Shown here one piece after another: positions 36,101 to 44,278 of a stretch of 64,000 nucleotides of DNA (position 1 is the stretch's first letter; each line of letters starts with the position of its first letter). This DNA is from Ischnura elegans (taxonomy: Eukaryota; Arthropoda; Insecta; Odonata; Coenagrionidae): the NCBI RefSeq assembly GCF_921293095.1, contig NC_060257.1, forward strand, positions 59,618,968-59,682,967, given 5' to 3'. The notes under the pieces were generated by a model. The model made no database searches. It was not told where the DNA came from and was given only the letters and a program-made list of their open reading frames with translations. The translations under genes were made by a program, and so were the position numbers.

Positions 36101-36265
36101 GAGATGCTAACAGATGAGCAGATATCCTCGCTCATGCTATACCCCGAGGATCTGAGGGGCGATAGCCCTCTTCCTGGAGACAGTGGTCGACTATCTGCAA
36201 CTGCATCGCCCCTGCGCACACTAAATGCTGAGAGGAAAACCATCTCTAGCCTACCAACAAATTAA
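15042..36265 (+). CDS. SH3BP5: SH3BP5 family protein (Rab11 guanine-nucleotide exchange factor), 11 exons
   Basis: Eleven exons (78, 63, 129, 162, 131, 151, 82, 146, 281, 513 and 169 nt) join in phase to 1905 nt, or 634 residues plus TAA. Residues 20-238 follow the SH3BP5 coiled-coil region: VDPR at the start, ARPYYDAR near 80, WQEMLNHAT near 135-143, KSRPYFELK spanning exons 5/6 and ISDEIHR at 232-238. Known for the family: this region is an elongated coiled coil that activates Rab11 by nucleotide exchange; mammalian SH3BP5 (Sab) also binds BTK and JNK; the Drosophila relative is parcas. The tail is acidic in exon 9 (about 335-364) and Ser/Pro-rich in exon 10, a likely regulatory region. Vertebrates have two paralogues (SH3BP5, SH3BP5L); I cannot say which is closer. 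Start: first ATG of an exon open to it; stop: TAA 36,263-36,265. Confidence 0.92.
15203..15265 (+). CDS. SH3BP5: SH3BP5-like exon 2 (residues 27-47)
   Basis: Acceptor CTATAG, donor GTGAGT, phase 0 both ends. Encodes IELERLNTATDDINKLE, the first conserved helix; its heptad pattern opens the coiled coil. Confidence 0.92.
15360..15488 (+). CDS. SH3BP5: SH3BP5-like exon 3 (residues 48-90)
   Basis: Acceptor TTACAG, donor GTAAAG, phase 0. Encodes EARARFRQLL and the conserved EKARPYYDARVKAKE block, matching the family's KPYWEAR segment. Confidence 0.93.
15625..15786 (+). CDS. SH3BP5: SH3BP5-like exon 4 (residues 91-144)
   Basis: Acceptor GAATAG, donor GTAAGT, phase 0. Ala-rich coiled coil ending in HAWQEMLNHATMR, the most diagnostic SH3BP5 family motif. 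Confidence 0.95.
16087..16343. mobile_element. MITE in intron 4 with ~38-bp terminal inverted repeats
   Basis: The ends carry AAGTTCTAACAACACGTATC and its reverse complement, within arms of about 38 bp that differ at two positions. A diverged copy with the same ends lies at 32,936-33,197. It ends 82 bp before exon 5. Confidence 0.8.
16426..16556 (+). CDS. SH3BP5: SH3BP5-like exon 5 (residues 145-188, last codon split)
   Basis: Acceptor CTCTAG, donor AG/GTGCCA. Encodes the helix ending in KELKRAIAKS plus two bases of the next Arg codon, completed by exon 6. Confidence 0.92.
17484..18164. mobile_element. pogo/Tigger-type MITE in intron 5
   Basis: Left end CTGTAAAACCTCTATATTG and right end GAGGTTTTACTGTA form the CAGTAAAACCTC-type inverted terminus of pogo elements. 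Sub-terminal AACCTCT words recur on the left and in the right half (18,082-18,110), as in Tigger ends. No transposase frame remains. Insertion at TA. Confidence 0.65.
18167..18396. mobile_element. MITE related to 32,435-32,578
   Basis: Starts CGATACCTACACTGTGC and ends GTGCAAAGTAGGTGTC, imperfect inverted ends. The interior shares 'TTGTTAGGCTCCTAGAT' and 'GATTGTTGAGCG'-type words with the element at 32,435-32,578. It abuts the pogo MITE. Confidence 0.5.
18629..18908. repeat. 280-bp fold-back, arms ~131 bp
   Basis: Left arm 18,629-18,759 and right arm 18,778-18,908 are inverse with few mismatches, around an 18-base loop. The right arm carries GACGATGAAACGTGTTGTGTAG, and the left its reverse. 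It lies 170 bp upstream of a Penelope GIY-YIG remnant and may be part of that element's terminal structure. Confidence 0.8.
19076..19348 (+). pseudogene. Penelope-like element remnant, GIY-YIG endonuclease domain
   Basis: An open 90-residue frame contains CNGVYMGQTRRSFKIRKKEH followed by FAKHIT. This is the core of the GIY-YIG nuclease found at the C-terminus of Penelope-like retroelements (V-Y...G.T...F..R..EH). The frame is stopped just upstream (TAG 19,073), and the reverse transcriptase is absent, so it is a 5'-truncated dead copy inside intron 5. Penelope RT should lie upstream, where only the fold-back is seen. Confidence 0.7.
19855..20065 (-). mobile_element. TTAA-flanked MITE, copy 1
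   Basis: Ends in CCGTCTCGAAAGGGTTAA on the plus strand. The interior (GGAGTCCGAGATAATG, TTGGTGCTGAGAGAGTGT, GGGGCTCAGT.CAGCAGTCATGCTAAG) recurs inverted at 34,363-34,575. The AAAGGGTTAA end suggests a piggyBac-type TTAA target. Confidence 0.6.
20066..21560. other. Intron 5 sequence without recognised features
   Basis: AT-rich; a G10 run at about 21,281 is the only notable feature. No frame or repeat pair was found. Confidence 0.35.
21566..21631 (+). other. Candidate 66-nt in-frame cassette exon
   Basis: A long pyrimidine tract and GGGGCAG precede it, and GTGAGT follows it. Its phase (+2 in, +2 out) fits exactly between exons 5 and 6, adding 22 residues without a stop. It is more GC-rich than the surrounding intron. 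The inserted residues (SLRARRSMLQINSLAIAHDL..) do not match anything I know in the family, and would fall inside the coiled coil at KS/RPYFELK. Confidence 0.35.
22124..22274 (+). CDS. SH3BP5: SH3BP5-like exon 6 (residues 188-238)
   Basis: Acceptor GAGCAG, donor GTAAGA. Completes the split Arg codon, then PYFELKAQL and the last conserved helix ending LERISDEIHR. Ends in phase 0. Confidence 0.94.
22559..23141. mobile_element. pogo-type MITE in intron 6
   Basis: Flanked by TA on both sides. Ends CAGTGGAATCTCGTTAAAGC and its imperfect inverse (CGTTATATCGAGGTTGCACTG). Several TAGCGA/CGCTAT words lie near both ends, typical of pogo sub-terminal binding sites. Non-coding. Confidence 0.75.
23730..25588. 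mobile_element. 1.86-kb DNA element with 527-bp terminal inverted repeats
   Basis: Arms 23,730-24,256 and 25,062-25,588 have equal length and look identical by eye. They start ACAAGGGGAGACCACGAACC and end with its inverse. Each arm carries a tRNA-like segment (23,920-23,992 and mirror) and the same 86-residue open frame (23,991-24,251 plus; 25,067-25,327 minus) of unknown nature, probably non-coding. The 805-bp centre has a GC-rich block (24,640-25,050) unlike the arms, possibly captured sequence. No transposase is visible, and the flanks show no convincing target duplication, so superfamily is open. Foldback or Mutator-like elements have comparable arm lengths. Confidence 0.8.
23920..23992 (+). 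repeat. tRNA-like promoter segment in left arm
   Basis: GGCTGGTGTAGTGGTTAGCG fits a tRNA D-arm/box A, and GCGTTCGCGGCCCG about 40 bases on fits a degenerate T-arm/box B. No matching acceptor stem is seen, so it is tRNA-derived (SINE-like), not a tRNA gene. Mirrored at about 25,326-25,398. Confidence 0.5.
26806..26887 (+). CDS. SH3BP5: SH3BP5-like exon 7 (residues 239-265, next codon split)
   Basis: Acceptor TCACAG, donor G/GTAAGT. Encodes TRRSGSVSEATSVDRSLG, corresponding to the RRRSS segment that follows the coiled coil in vertebrates. Ser-rich linker. Confidence 0.88.
26888..28106. other. Intron 7, first part, nothing recognised
   Basis: AT-rich intron without a visible repeat or frame. 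Confidence 0.4.
28107..29340. mobile_element. Fold-back element with ~440-bp diverged inverted arms
   Basis: About 28,107-28,545 and 28,900-29,340 are inverse: AAAAAGCATACGAAAGAGAA against TTCTCTTTCGTATGCTTTTT, CTACTGTCTGT against ACAGACTGTAG, and others. The centre (28,600-28,850) is more GC-rich. The arms have many mismatches, so this insertion is much older than the one at 23,730. Ends are approximate. Confidence 0.65.
29452..29809. mobile_element. hAT-type MITE just upstream of exon 8
   Basis: Perfect 8-bp duplication TGTACAAT (29,444-29,451 and 29,810-29,817). Ends CAGTGGCGCCGACT and AGTCGGCGCCCCTG. G/C-rich tips (GGGGGCCCGAGCCCCC) and AT-rich centre. The element ends 55 bp before exon 8. 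Confidence 0.88.
29865..30010 (+). CDS. SH3BP5: SH3BP5-like exon 8 (residues 266-314)
   Basis: Acceptor TTGGCAG; phase fits exon 7. Encodes DGWSGSPSSFLASSTLGGG, an acidic GEEEFLKLPERLGP patch and SPIIPK. The predicted donor (AAG/GTTGGT) is weak, but the only one that keeps phase into exon 9. Confidence 0.82.
30160..30374. mobile_element. Short MITE, deletion relative of 44,279-44,945
   Basis: Starts AATAGGGTAGTTTACTTCATC and shares about 80 bp with the left end of the element at 44,279. The right end (GTAGTAAACTTCCCT) is a diverged inverse terminus. Confidence 0.5.
30723..31149 (+). pseudogene. CR1/Jockey-group LINE fragment, RT C-terminal part, in intron 8
   Basis: Encodes ALVQPHLECAASVWDPVQKD, then IQRRLCILLKT; after one frameshift near 30,865-30,920, RIESLIELGLEPLETRRLRARLRLLEQL, and a final FPRTIKDFNG. 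This is the same C-terminal order as the intact element at 51,894, but clearly another family. Frameshifted and 5'-truncated. Confidence 0.75.
31183..31738. mobile_element. MITE with GGGATGG termini in intron 8
   Basis: Bounded by TA; ends GGGATGG and CCATCCC. Near the ends GGATAC, GGATCC and ATCCGAAA words repeat in both directions. Non-coding. It ends 145 bp before exon 9. Confidence 0.6.
31884..32164 (+). CDS. SH3BP5: SH3BP5-like exon 9 (residues 315-408, last codon split)
   Basis: Acceptor CAGCAG (a CAG three bases earlier is an alternative that would add one Gln). Encodes a nearly uninterrupted Glu/Asp run (about 335-364) and then a Gly/Asn/Ser-rich stretch. Chosen donor CCCGG/GTGCGG keeps phase into exon 10. 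Without splicing, the frame ends at TAG 32,172-32,174, so a shorter isoform ending there is possible. Confidence 0.8.
32280..32665 (-). mobile_element. tRNA-derived SINE with a nested MITE
   Basis: On the minus strand the tRNA-like head has box A TAGCTTAACTGG and a perfect box B GGTTCGAATCC (about 32,328-32,394), followed by TCAAGGCGAATGATTTTTTT. The upstream half shares GCAGTCCATGCC/GTGGAC words with the copy at 42,322. A 144-bp MITE interrupts it at 32,435-32,578. Confidence 0.65.
32435..32578. mobile_element. 144-bp MITE nested in the SINE
   Basis: Ends CGATACCTCCACTGC and GCAGTGGAGGTATCG, perfect 15-bp inverted repeats. The SINE copy at 42,322-42,545 lacks this block (GTGGTATGGACTGC at about 42,450), so the insertion is directly visible. 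Family shared with 18,167-18,396. Confidence 0.75.
32697..32935. repeat. Fold-back made of inverted SINE parts
   Basis: GGACTAGCCACCGTGATA at the left and ATATCACTGTGGCTAGTCC at the right are inverse, as are AAATCATTTGCCTTGACC and GTCAAAGCAAATGATTT near the centre. The left part is also found at 41,920-41,985 next to a tRNA-Gly-like head. It abuts the next MITE. Confidence 0.65.
32936..33197. mobile_element. MITE, diverged copy of 16,087-16,343
   Basis: Ends GCCAAGTTCTAACAACAC and GTTGTTAGAACTTAGCC. The core (TTTTTGCTTGAATT-type and CAAAGATTTG-type words) is inverted relative to the intron-4 copy. Confidence 0.7.
33792..34304 (+). CDS. SH3BP5: SH3BP5-like exon 10 (residues 408-579)
   Basis: The largest exon, far more GC-rich than its introns. 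Acceptor CGCTAG after a T-rich tract. Encodes CGKRGRGSVGAATLTTALE, VRELLSQGMMMLNIS, a Gln/Pro-rich run, basic RPPPRASLRKGASVFGS and many Ser, then DDDSTATTASDSDSLA. Donor AAG/GTGATT is acceptable. The VRELLSQGMMMLN helix is a candidate short interaction motif. Confidence 0.85.
34363..34575 (+). mobile_element. TTAA-flanked MITE, copy 2
   Basis: Starts TTAACCCTTTCGAGACGG, 58 bp after the exon 10 donor. It is the inverse of 19,855-20,065 (CTTAGCATGACTGCTG, ACACTCTCAGCACCAACC, CATTATCTCGGACTCCGAG). The right end is not clear. Confidence 0.6.
34576..36096. other. Intron 10, nothing firmly recognised
   Basis: 'TTCACGG' and 'CCAGGTTTT' recur around 35,400-35,470 and 35,910-35,970 and may mark the ends of an old repeat. 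No coding signal. Confidence 0.35.
36097..36265 (+). CDS. SH3BP5: SH3BP5-like exon 11 (residues 579-634, stop)
   Basis: Acceptor TTTTGCAG; completes the split Ser codon. Encodes VEMLTDEQISSLMLYPEDL and a Ser/Leu-rich end, then TAA. The LTDEQI helix resembles a conserved C-terminal regulatory motif, but I cannot assign it. Confidence 0.88.
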
Positions 36266-37977
36266 ATTGGTTCTATAATCATTATCAGTCAATTTTTGGT
36301 GGTAAACATCCAATTTTAAAATTCATAAAATATATATACATATATCGCAGCCAACAAAAGAATGGTTATTCTAGCCACTCCAAGTCTGGTTTCATAGTCA
36401 CTGTATAGGCATTTTAAGTACAAATGGAGGTTGTGCCAGGCTGACTGTAGCCATTATCATCCATATCCTTGCTCTTTGCTGTTTTTGTTGAAGTTTGCCT
36501 TTTGAGGTAGGAGTTGCCTATGTTTAAGCTATGTCATGAAAAGTTTGTGGCTGTTAATTTATTGCCAACATATTTTTTTCCCTAATGTATTTTACCCAGT
36601 TGAAGTCCATGAGTTTAGTTTACGTGGTAAGTGCATTGTTTTAAGATCTCAGGTATTGTTGAATATTTTTTAAATGTCTGAATCCAATCAAAAAGTTTCT
36701 ATCTTCTCCGTGGTTATAAAGAATTGTTATAATGGAATTGAGATTGATCAAGTAAGAAGGCTTCAGGGAAGGGATTAAAAGAAGGTAAACATAAGCTTGA
36801 AATTAAGCATAAACTTATGTATAGGTCAAATGATGGATCCTTTGCTTGACTCAAAGTTTATGAAAATCTACAGCAATTGAGGGTGATTTTAGGCAGTAGT
36901 GTGACTTTGACTTTAGAAAGAACTAGTAATTTTTTCTTGGTGATTACTCAAGCCAAAATAAGGCAGTCCTGTTGAAATCAGATGCTTAAAATTTAAGAAG
37001 TAGATAGGAGTTAAAATGTTAATATTTGAAGAGTTGCGTACAGTATTATTTCCTTTGAGGAGATTAGGAAATTCCTCCCTTTTAAGTTCAACTGTGACTC
37101 CACAAAATTATTTTTTTCTGATCGCCACAAATTTACCACTCCCACTACTTGCTGTGCCCTGTGTAGAAAGATAAAAAAGACGGACATTTTGTTCCATTAG
37201 TTGAAACGGCTCCAACAAACCATTCCGTAAAAATAGATTTAATGTAGTGAAACTTCTACTTGAAAAGCCTTATAAATTAATGGCGGACTTTCCCTGCATT
37301 TTGGTTGATGACAAAGGAGTTATTTATGTACATAATTATACAAAACTTGACTTAATGGAGTCATAATTAAAGTAAAAACAGGAGGTCAAACTCACTTTTA
37401 TCATTCAACTAACTTGGTTGCACTTAGGATCTGATGAACATAATGTGGCAATTTGTTAAGGAAAGGAGTTTGGTAAAAGCCATACTCAATGATTCAAAAA
37501 CAAAATCTGTTTGGAGAAGGATAGAAGATTAGAATACAGATGCCAATTCCAGATTTCAAATGATATGCATCAAACTGCTACTAACTGTAGTTGAAGTTCA
37601 CAACAATCGGATATCACCCTCAATTGCAGTACTAGTAGAAGCTAAACTGAGTCATGGGCTTCAAATTTCAAATATCCTTGCCACCGATAACAGTTGCATC
37701 TAATTTTCTGAATGTAAACCCCCACATATTTTTAGCTAAAACTATTTATGTGGCTATTGTTTCTTTGCAGGGATGGGTTGGTTAGGTTTTCCAGTTCTAA
37801 TTCCATGAGCTCCTGAGCTTAGAACCAGAATCGGAACTTAAGTGGGCAAAAATTAGTGCCAAAATTGTTTGCGTAAAACTCTGTTTAAATTGGATTTTAT
37901 GCAACTTTTATGCAGTTTTACGCAATCATTTAACCTTGAGCATAATTTACATTATATGTATTCTAAATATAGTGATA
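36266..37977. other. Probable 3' UTR and downstream flank
   Basis: AT-rich, with no exon-like frame. No AATAAA near the stop; the first good candidates lie far downstream (about 40,508 and 41,849), so the 3' end of the mRNA cannot be placed. Confidence 0.35.
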
Positions 37978-38668
37978 CAGCAGACACCTGATTATCCGGC
38001 TGCCGTATATTTGTGCATGATTTTCACTTTCGCTCAATATTTCCCGCGATCTTATTAAAAAAATAAAATCGGATGCAAAATCGGTATCGGAATTACTGCA
38101 TTAATGCTAGGATATACCAGGCTTATTATTTCTGTTTGAATCCCCTTCGTAAAACAGAAGCGATCACGCGCTAGCTGCATTCACGGGAGCACCACGTTCC
38201 TGTTTTTCAAGCCTCACAGTGCACGACCGTGCTCTGTGATCATGGATACACATCCCTCAGCAGTTGCAAACTTGACGAGACGCAACTACGTGACGTGGTG
38301 GGTGACAGTGTAGTTTCAGATGTCAAGCAGTGGTTTTGAAGCAATCGTGCTAACCACTTTTCTGTATATGTGATCACGTAGCCACGGGTGTGTGGTTTTC
38401 GAAACCAGGTCTTACATGGAGCATTAATAATACGAGTACAACCATGGTATCGCCGCTAAAAAGATCGCGAACTGGCGAAAAAAGCTCTCAATGACTTTGG
38501 GAAGCACTCTAAAATAACAGAATAACTGCATAAATAATAATATATTGTTTGTTTTACGTAAATTATGAACATTACGAGACTTTTTAATGAAAGTTGGGGT
38601 TATCCATGTTTTCCGATTATTCGTGCTGTCTCTCCCCATCCTTAGCCTGGATAATCGGGATTGTACTG
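37978..38668. mobile_element. pogo-type MITE
   Basis: Flanked by TA. Ends CAGCAGACACCTGATTATCC and GGATAATCGGGATTGTACTG, imperfect inverse repeats of the CAGTA..ATTATCCG pogo type. 'GATTATTCG' near the right end is a sub-terminal repeat. No transposase. Confidence 0.75.
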
Positions 38669-41600
38669 TACATCCAATCATCTGTTAGATATGAAATTAT
38701 TCATAACTTTGGTTACACAGTAATGAAAATCTTAAATTAATTTTGGAATTAAGCTATGAAAATGAACAATCAATTAAGGACCGGAAACAAAAACTGATAC
38801 CAGGAGCTAAGCCAGAATGGAAATGGACAAAGGGAACCAACCCATCCTAATTTATTTGTTAACGTGTTACAAAAATATCAGAATCTATGCTAAGAGTTGT
38901 TATAATTGAAGATCTTAATTTTATATTTTTATAATTCTGTTTCTTTTGATAGAATTTGAACAAATATTTTGTGTGAATATGATTTTTAGAGTTTGCCTCA
39001 ATATTTTTGGTTGTGGGAAGGGAAAGTAGGTTGTGTTTAGTGGATAAAATGTTAACTCCGGTGAAGAAACGTGAAGGTAGTGAAGCATGTTACGATTAGA
39101 TTACCCCATCGTCTACCAGCCTATCTGGCAAGCTCGAGTGCGGTTGTTACATTTTTTATATCCACACATGACTGGGAGATACATGCTAAAAGTTCAAATA
39201 GATCATGTTGTTGTTATACTACTCAATTCTCTCTCCAGATGTAATCCTCTTATTTTTCAAGTCTTCTTTCTACTCTAACACTATTTTTTTGTGATTAATA
39301 CTGTTTCTGTCTGAATGAGAATTCCAAGCCGCTGTCATTCCACCATCTGGACCAACAAAAGGCTGTTTTCTCAATGAAAGCCAGTGCCTTGTGGTTGTGG
39401 TTATTTTGTGGTATGTATATTTAGCCTTGAGAATTATTTACGGGGCAATGTTGTGAAGTGTTTGTCATTGGAAAATCAGAAGATTGGTCGGTATGAAAGT
39501 CAGAGTCGTGAGAATGTTGACTAGTCAAATATCATGAGTGAGAAATAAGAGGGGAGAGATATGCAAGTTTTCAGGTGAAAATTTAATATTTATGAATTAT
39601 TTCTTAGGCATGCATCGTTGCATCATGTAAACAAAGTTATAACACTGTGTACATATTTTTATTTGCTACGTGGATAGTTGTCTTGATGTTATCATAATAC
39701 TAAAATTATGCCATCACCAGTGAAAATACTTCTATTTAAACATCATGGTTGATAAAGTCAGACTTGGGCAATAATCATCCTGGAATGAAATTCTATCATT
39801 AATGAAACTGTTAAGAGCTAATTGTCTGCCTCTTACTACTTATTGTTTCTCCCAAGCAAAATATCATCTTGGATTGGGATTGGTGCTAATAGTAGTGATA
39901 AGTGCAACTTAATTATCTTATTTTATTATTTCAAGAACCTTAATTAAGAGAGGTAGTTATTTACACTTTTTTATGTTAGAGTTTAGTTAAGCCTATCATT
40001 TTGAAGCATAGGGGTGCACTGGTACATAGTTAAGGACTACAAGTTTTTCATCAGTTGTGGGTCATTCGTGTTGTTTCACCCAAATTAGGTAGTGTTTTAT
40101 CTTTCGGTATTGATTGATGATGCTTCGACGAAAAACTTTTTTTGTTGTTTTCTGACAATTTCGTACCGTCACTCTTATGTTCTGCATCAGGGGTTGTGAC
40201 AGAAACTCCGCTAAAGAAGTAGATATGTATGCTTCATTAAAATGGTTTGCAGGCCTTTTGGAGGATTTATGCTAGATAATGTTTCTTGCGAGACTGCTAA
40301 TTATCCTGAATATCATTGCAAGTTTGAACTTAGAAGGGAGATAAAAGTTAAACTAGGGTGTAAATTTTTGACTAGCCTATCGGATTAACCAATGAATTAA
40401 ACCCTGTCCTTTATGAATCTGGTGGAGTAAATGTGATCCAAATTACTTGATCCCATTGGAATTGCAAATTTGAGACTGGCATTCATAAAAAGGTGCATCT
40501 CTAGCAATAAACATACCCAGCAGCTGATCACTTTCTTGGCTTAATGTGTAAGATAAACAGTCCAGTTCATTACATTAATCAGGGGGGGTGTAAAAGAAAA
40601 TGTATATTTAATGCTGTAATGCTGAAGTTAACCTGACGAGCATTATGTTTACCTCTTTTGTGAGCAAATTAATTTATTTTCTAAGTACAATATATTTTAT
40701 TACGCAGATTTTGTGTAGCTGTTGCTCTGTTTAAGAAGTTGTTGATCGTGTGGTTGTGGATAAATAATTGTGGGATTCATGAATGATTCTGCACTTTTGG
40801 TACAAAGTACAATGGTAAGTTTCAGTCTCGATGTACCTATTTATTCGTTTATGTAAATTGTGTGGTGACTGTGACCTACTGCAGTTGATTATTGTTTTAC
40901 ATTTATTTTTTGAAATAGCATTGTGGATTAGGTTCACCACGTTAAAAATTAGGTTCCAAAAAAACATTTCTGATCTATATTTTATCCTGTGTAAAATTTG
41001 TGCCCAAGGTAATTTAGATTTAAAGGTCTAACCTCCTTCCTCATGAGTATGTTATCAACTCCATTATTTTGTTCTTTTGTGATTAATTGTTCCTATGTGC
41101 TCCCATGGATTGTGTAATGTGGTCATACCTGGATAAGTTAGCTTCGGTATTGTTCTGCTTATGGTAGAATAGACAATACAATATATCCAAGAAATATATA
41201 TAAACTGGAAACATTTCAAACTTTCACGCTGAACTATTTTTGAAAACAAAGTTTAGAAAAATGAAAATTTGTTACCAGTTACAATGGCTTTATGGTTGTA
41301 TCTTCAGTAAATTATCTTTCTCTGTTAGTGCTTCTTGGGCCAAAGGTGATTCCAATCTTTTTCAGTGTTCTTCATTAGGATGCTTATGCAACTGCGAATG
41401 ATTCAGTTAGCAATTGGGAATTCTATTTGAAATCATTTTAAACGTGCTATAATTTAAAAACTTTGGCTTGCCAACTTGATCACTCGATTCATTCAGTGTA
41501 ATAAATTATTTAATCCTGAAATAACTAAGCTTTTGGGAAGATTATAAATGAAATGAGCAATATATTGTTAGGATAGTGTACACCAATGATCATTCCAAAA

Positions 41601-41925
41601 CTTAAGCATGCATTTCCAAAGTCTTTCCGGTAGCAAACATTTTTTTTCCTACTTTTAAGTAGACATATCACTAATTATGGGATTTGATGTACTGTTTTTT
41701 TAGTTTCTTTGCACTATTACTGTTAATTACTAGCTAGAAAATTAATCTTACTTGCTAGCTGCTAGATTCTTCAAGAGGCAAAACTATGAGGCACTTTCAG
41801 AGGGAAATTTACATTGTGATTGACCAAAGATTGTGAACGCATACATTGCAATAAAGTATTTAAAGCAAAGCTAGAGTTTTTATTGATTCTTAAATTATTT
41901 TAAGTGTTATTTAAGTATACCGGGA
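38669..41925. other. Long AT-rich stretch without gene or repeat calls
   Basis: No open frame with protein-like content and no repeat pair was recognised in 3.2 kb. Possible polyadenylation signals AATAAA at about 40,508 and 41,849 could serve the upstream gene if its 3' UTR is very long. Confidence 0.3.
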
Positions 41926-42048
41926 CTAGCCACGGTGATAACTATTAAGGAGTCACCCGCAATGCACAAATTGTGCGAAAAATCCTGGTGTAATGGTCAG
42001 CATAGTTGCCTTCCAAGCAATTGATCCGGGTTCAATTCCTGGCACACG
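41926..42048 (+). repeat. tRNA-Gly(TCC)-derived SINE head
   Basis: 41,986-42,048 reads TGGTGTAATGGTCAGCATAG, then TGCCTTCCAAGCA (anticodon TCC) and CCGGGTTCAATTCCTGG, a near-complete tRNA-Gly body. The 5' acceptor strand does not pair with the 3' end (CACACG), so it is a tRNA-derived repeat, not a functional gene. The preceding 60 bp recur in the fold-back at 32,697. Confidence 0.65.
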
Positions 42049-42321
42049 TAATTTTTTTTCCATGATGGAGGAATTCAGTGAAATAAAAGGGTATCAATGT
42101 TCCATTATGTACACAATGTTGGTCACAGTAAACGTATGATTGCATTTTAAAAGGATTAGAATAAGCCCTGAAGGCGAGCAATAATAAGTTTTCCGAAAGG
42201 TGGAATATGCTCAAAATATTAACTACATTGCCGAATTATGGATGCAAAAGTTGCACTAAAATTGTGAGTGCATAAGTAATTGGTAATAATATCATTAGAA
42301 CCATTATCATAACTTTGAGCA

Positions 42322-42545
42322 AAAACCCACTGAGAGAAAATCATTCGCTTTGACCAGGATTCGAACCGATCTCCGGTCGAGTGCTAGTGCCAGATAAGCT
42401 ACCGAGGCGTCATTCTTCCCTGTGGAAATTTGTGGACCAAACCGGACAATGTGGTATGGACTGCTGAGCATGTGATGTGACAAGCAGTCCAAATCGTGCT
42501 TACAGCGCCACAGCCGGAGAGCAGAGCCCGAAGACGGAGACTTAG
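42322..42545 (-). mobile_element. tRNA-derived SINE, copy without the nested MITE
   Basis: GGATTCGAACC (inverse box B) and CCAGATAAGCTACCGAGGC (inverse box A region) are followed by the same body as 32,280-32,665, uninterrupted. Confidence 0.65.
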
Positions 42546-43825
42546 CATTCTGGCGAAACTCGATATCCTTGCAGCTGAGCTACTTGGAAGTTGATGCAGT
42601 ATTTTTTTCCGAAAACATATATCAAGTTACAATTTATGCTATAAATCTCTATTGTCACAGTCACAGACGAAGGGATATTTTCTCAGGATATGTATTTGGT
42701 TTCTCCCTGCTTGCAATTCGAATTCGTCTGTTTATCTCGTGAAAATATGGACTGAAAATAGTTGAAGAAGAAAATCCAGTGGAGAAGCTCATGTATTTTG
42801 CAAAATGCCTCCGATTGTCCGATAGCAATTGATAGTAGGAGCGGGGGTAAAACGAGCTACCTGTTGAAAATAAGAAGTTGGATGAAGCCGAGTATCAGAT
42901 GGGCGTGCCACTGAAATGGCGTTTGGTAGTTAAGAATGTATACATCAGACAAATGCATTGTAGCTGTGTAAATGCCGAGGCGGCATGCAATCATTTTTTT
43001 GCGAGGTGGTGTGTCCCCTTAGGATATTTGTAAGAGATGTTAGTTGAATCAACTACATGCCCAAATTGTTACCATAAAATTAAATATTCCTTAAATCAGC
43101 TATATTCCTGTTTGAATCCTTTAAAGGAAATGACAATTACTCGCAAAAATCCTGGGTTTCCTGCTGCATACGCAACCTAGTCAAACATTCCCGCTTTCAT
43201 AGTTTTTTTCATCCATCCCCTTGAAAAACAATAGATCGAGGTTCCACAGTATACATTTTATGTATACATTCATCAAGTGAAATAGAAGAAGAAACGTACA
43301 TTTAATAAGCTTTGTATTCGAAATCGGAGGTATTCGAATATTCGAGCAATGATTTAATATTTGAATTCGATATTCGAGTTCGAGAAATCTGCTATTCCAC
43401 CCATCTCTACTTTTTATGTTACTTCTTTCGAATAAACAAGTTTAATCACAATGCGATGCTGGTCTTATATTATTTCATAAAAATTTCGTCTACAAGCAGA
43501 ATTTGAGCCAAATCAACCTTTCAGGTGAAGCGTGTGATAGACGTGATTTGACTTTCGCGATCTTTTTTGAGTTGTAAGACCTTGAGTGAGCAGAAGTGTA
43601 CTGTCTTATCAGCAAAATAATGATGGGCCCCAGGGATTCTGCTAAAGAGAGGCTTCGATATACATATGATAATATGTACTTAATAGCTTAAAGAGCACGT
43701 TAACTGGCATCTTGCTGGATCGGTCTGGGGCTGTAAGACAGCATGTAAAGGGCACGCAGCATGCATTGCACGAAAGACATCATACATATAAGTTTTTGAC
43801 TATACTAATAATGGTGCTTTAAACT
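42546..43825. other. AT-rich spacer
   Basis: A block at 43,310-43,400 is dense in ATTCGA/TCGAAT words (also seen at 50,660-50,760), probably a small dispersed repeat. Otherwise nothing recognised. Confidence 0.35.
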
Positions 43826-44150
43826 TTAACCCTTTTACTGCCAGCCCATTTCAGGTGGGATGAACGAAGACTGCCAAGGCTGTTTTCCGGAATTAGCAAC
43901 ATTTCAGTTTTAAAACTTTTTCAGCTACTTAATTTTATTTAATTCGTTTAGATTTTTTTCCTAATTCCTAAGATATAGTTACATCTTATAACCATATATA
44001 GATTATGGGGGTTTACATAAATTACAGCCGTTGAAAAGGCCAAAATCACGAATAAAAGGGAAATAATTTGGGCCGATAAATCGGCCCCTGGCAGTTTTCG
44101 CTCAACCAGTGAGGGCCGATATATCGGCCCGGTGGCAGTAAAAGGGTTAA
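43826..44150. mobile_element. piggyBac-type MITE
   Basis: Flanked by TTAA on both sides, with perfect 14-bp inverted ends CCCTTTTACTGCCA / TGGCAGTAAAAGGG. The inner sequence has repeated GGCCGATA.ATCGGCCC palindromes. TTAA target and CCC ends fit piggyBac. Confidence 0.85.
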
Positions 44151-44278
44151 AGGTGTACCACTGAGCCATGCTAAGAGTTAATACTGTTTTTTCACATCCC
44201 TGTCTGTCAGGCACATTGTGCCTGAACTCAGGAATTCCAATATTGCATCTGACGAGAGGTTAAAAAAATGGAGTGAAT

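Noticed and set aside
41986..42048. tRNA-Gly(TCC) gene
   Set aside because: D, anticodon and T arms are present, but the acceptor stem does not pair and it sits in a repeated context; a tRNA-derived SINE is the better reading.
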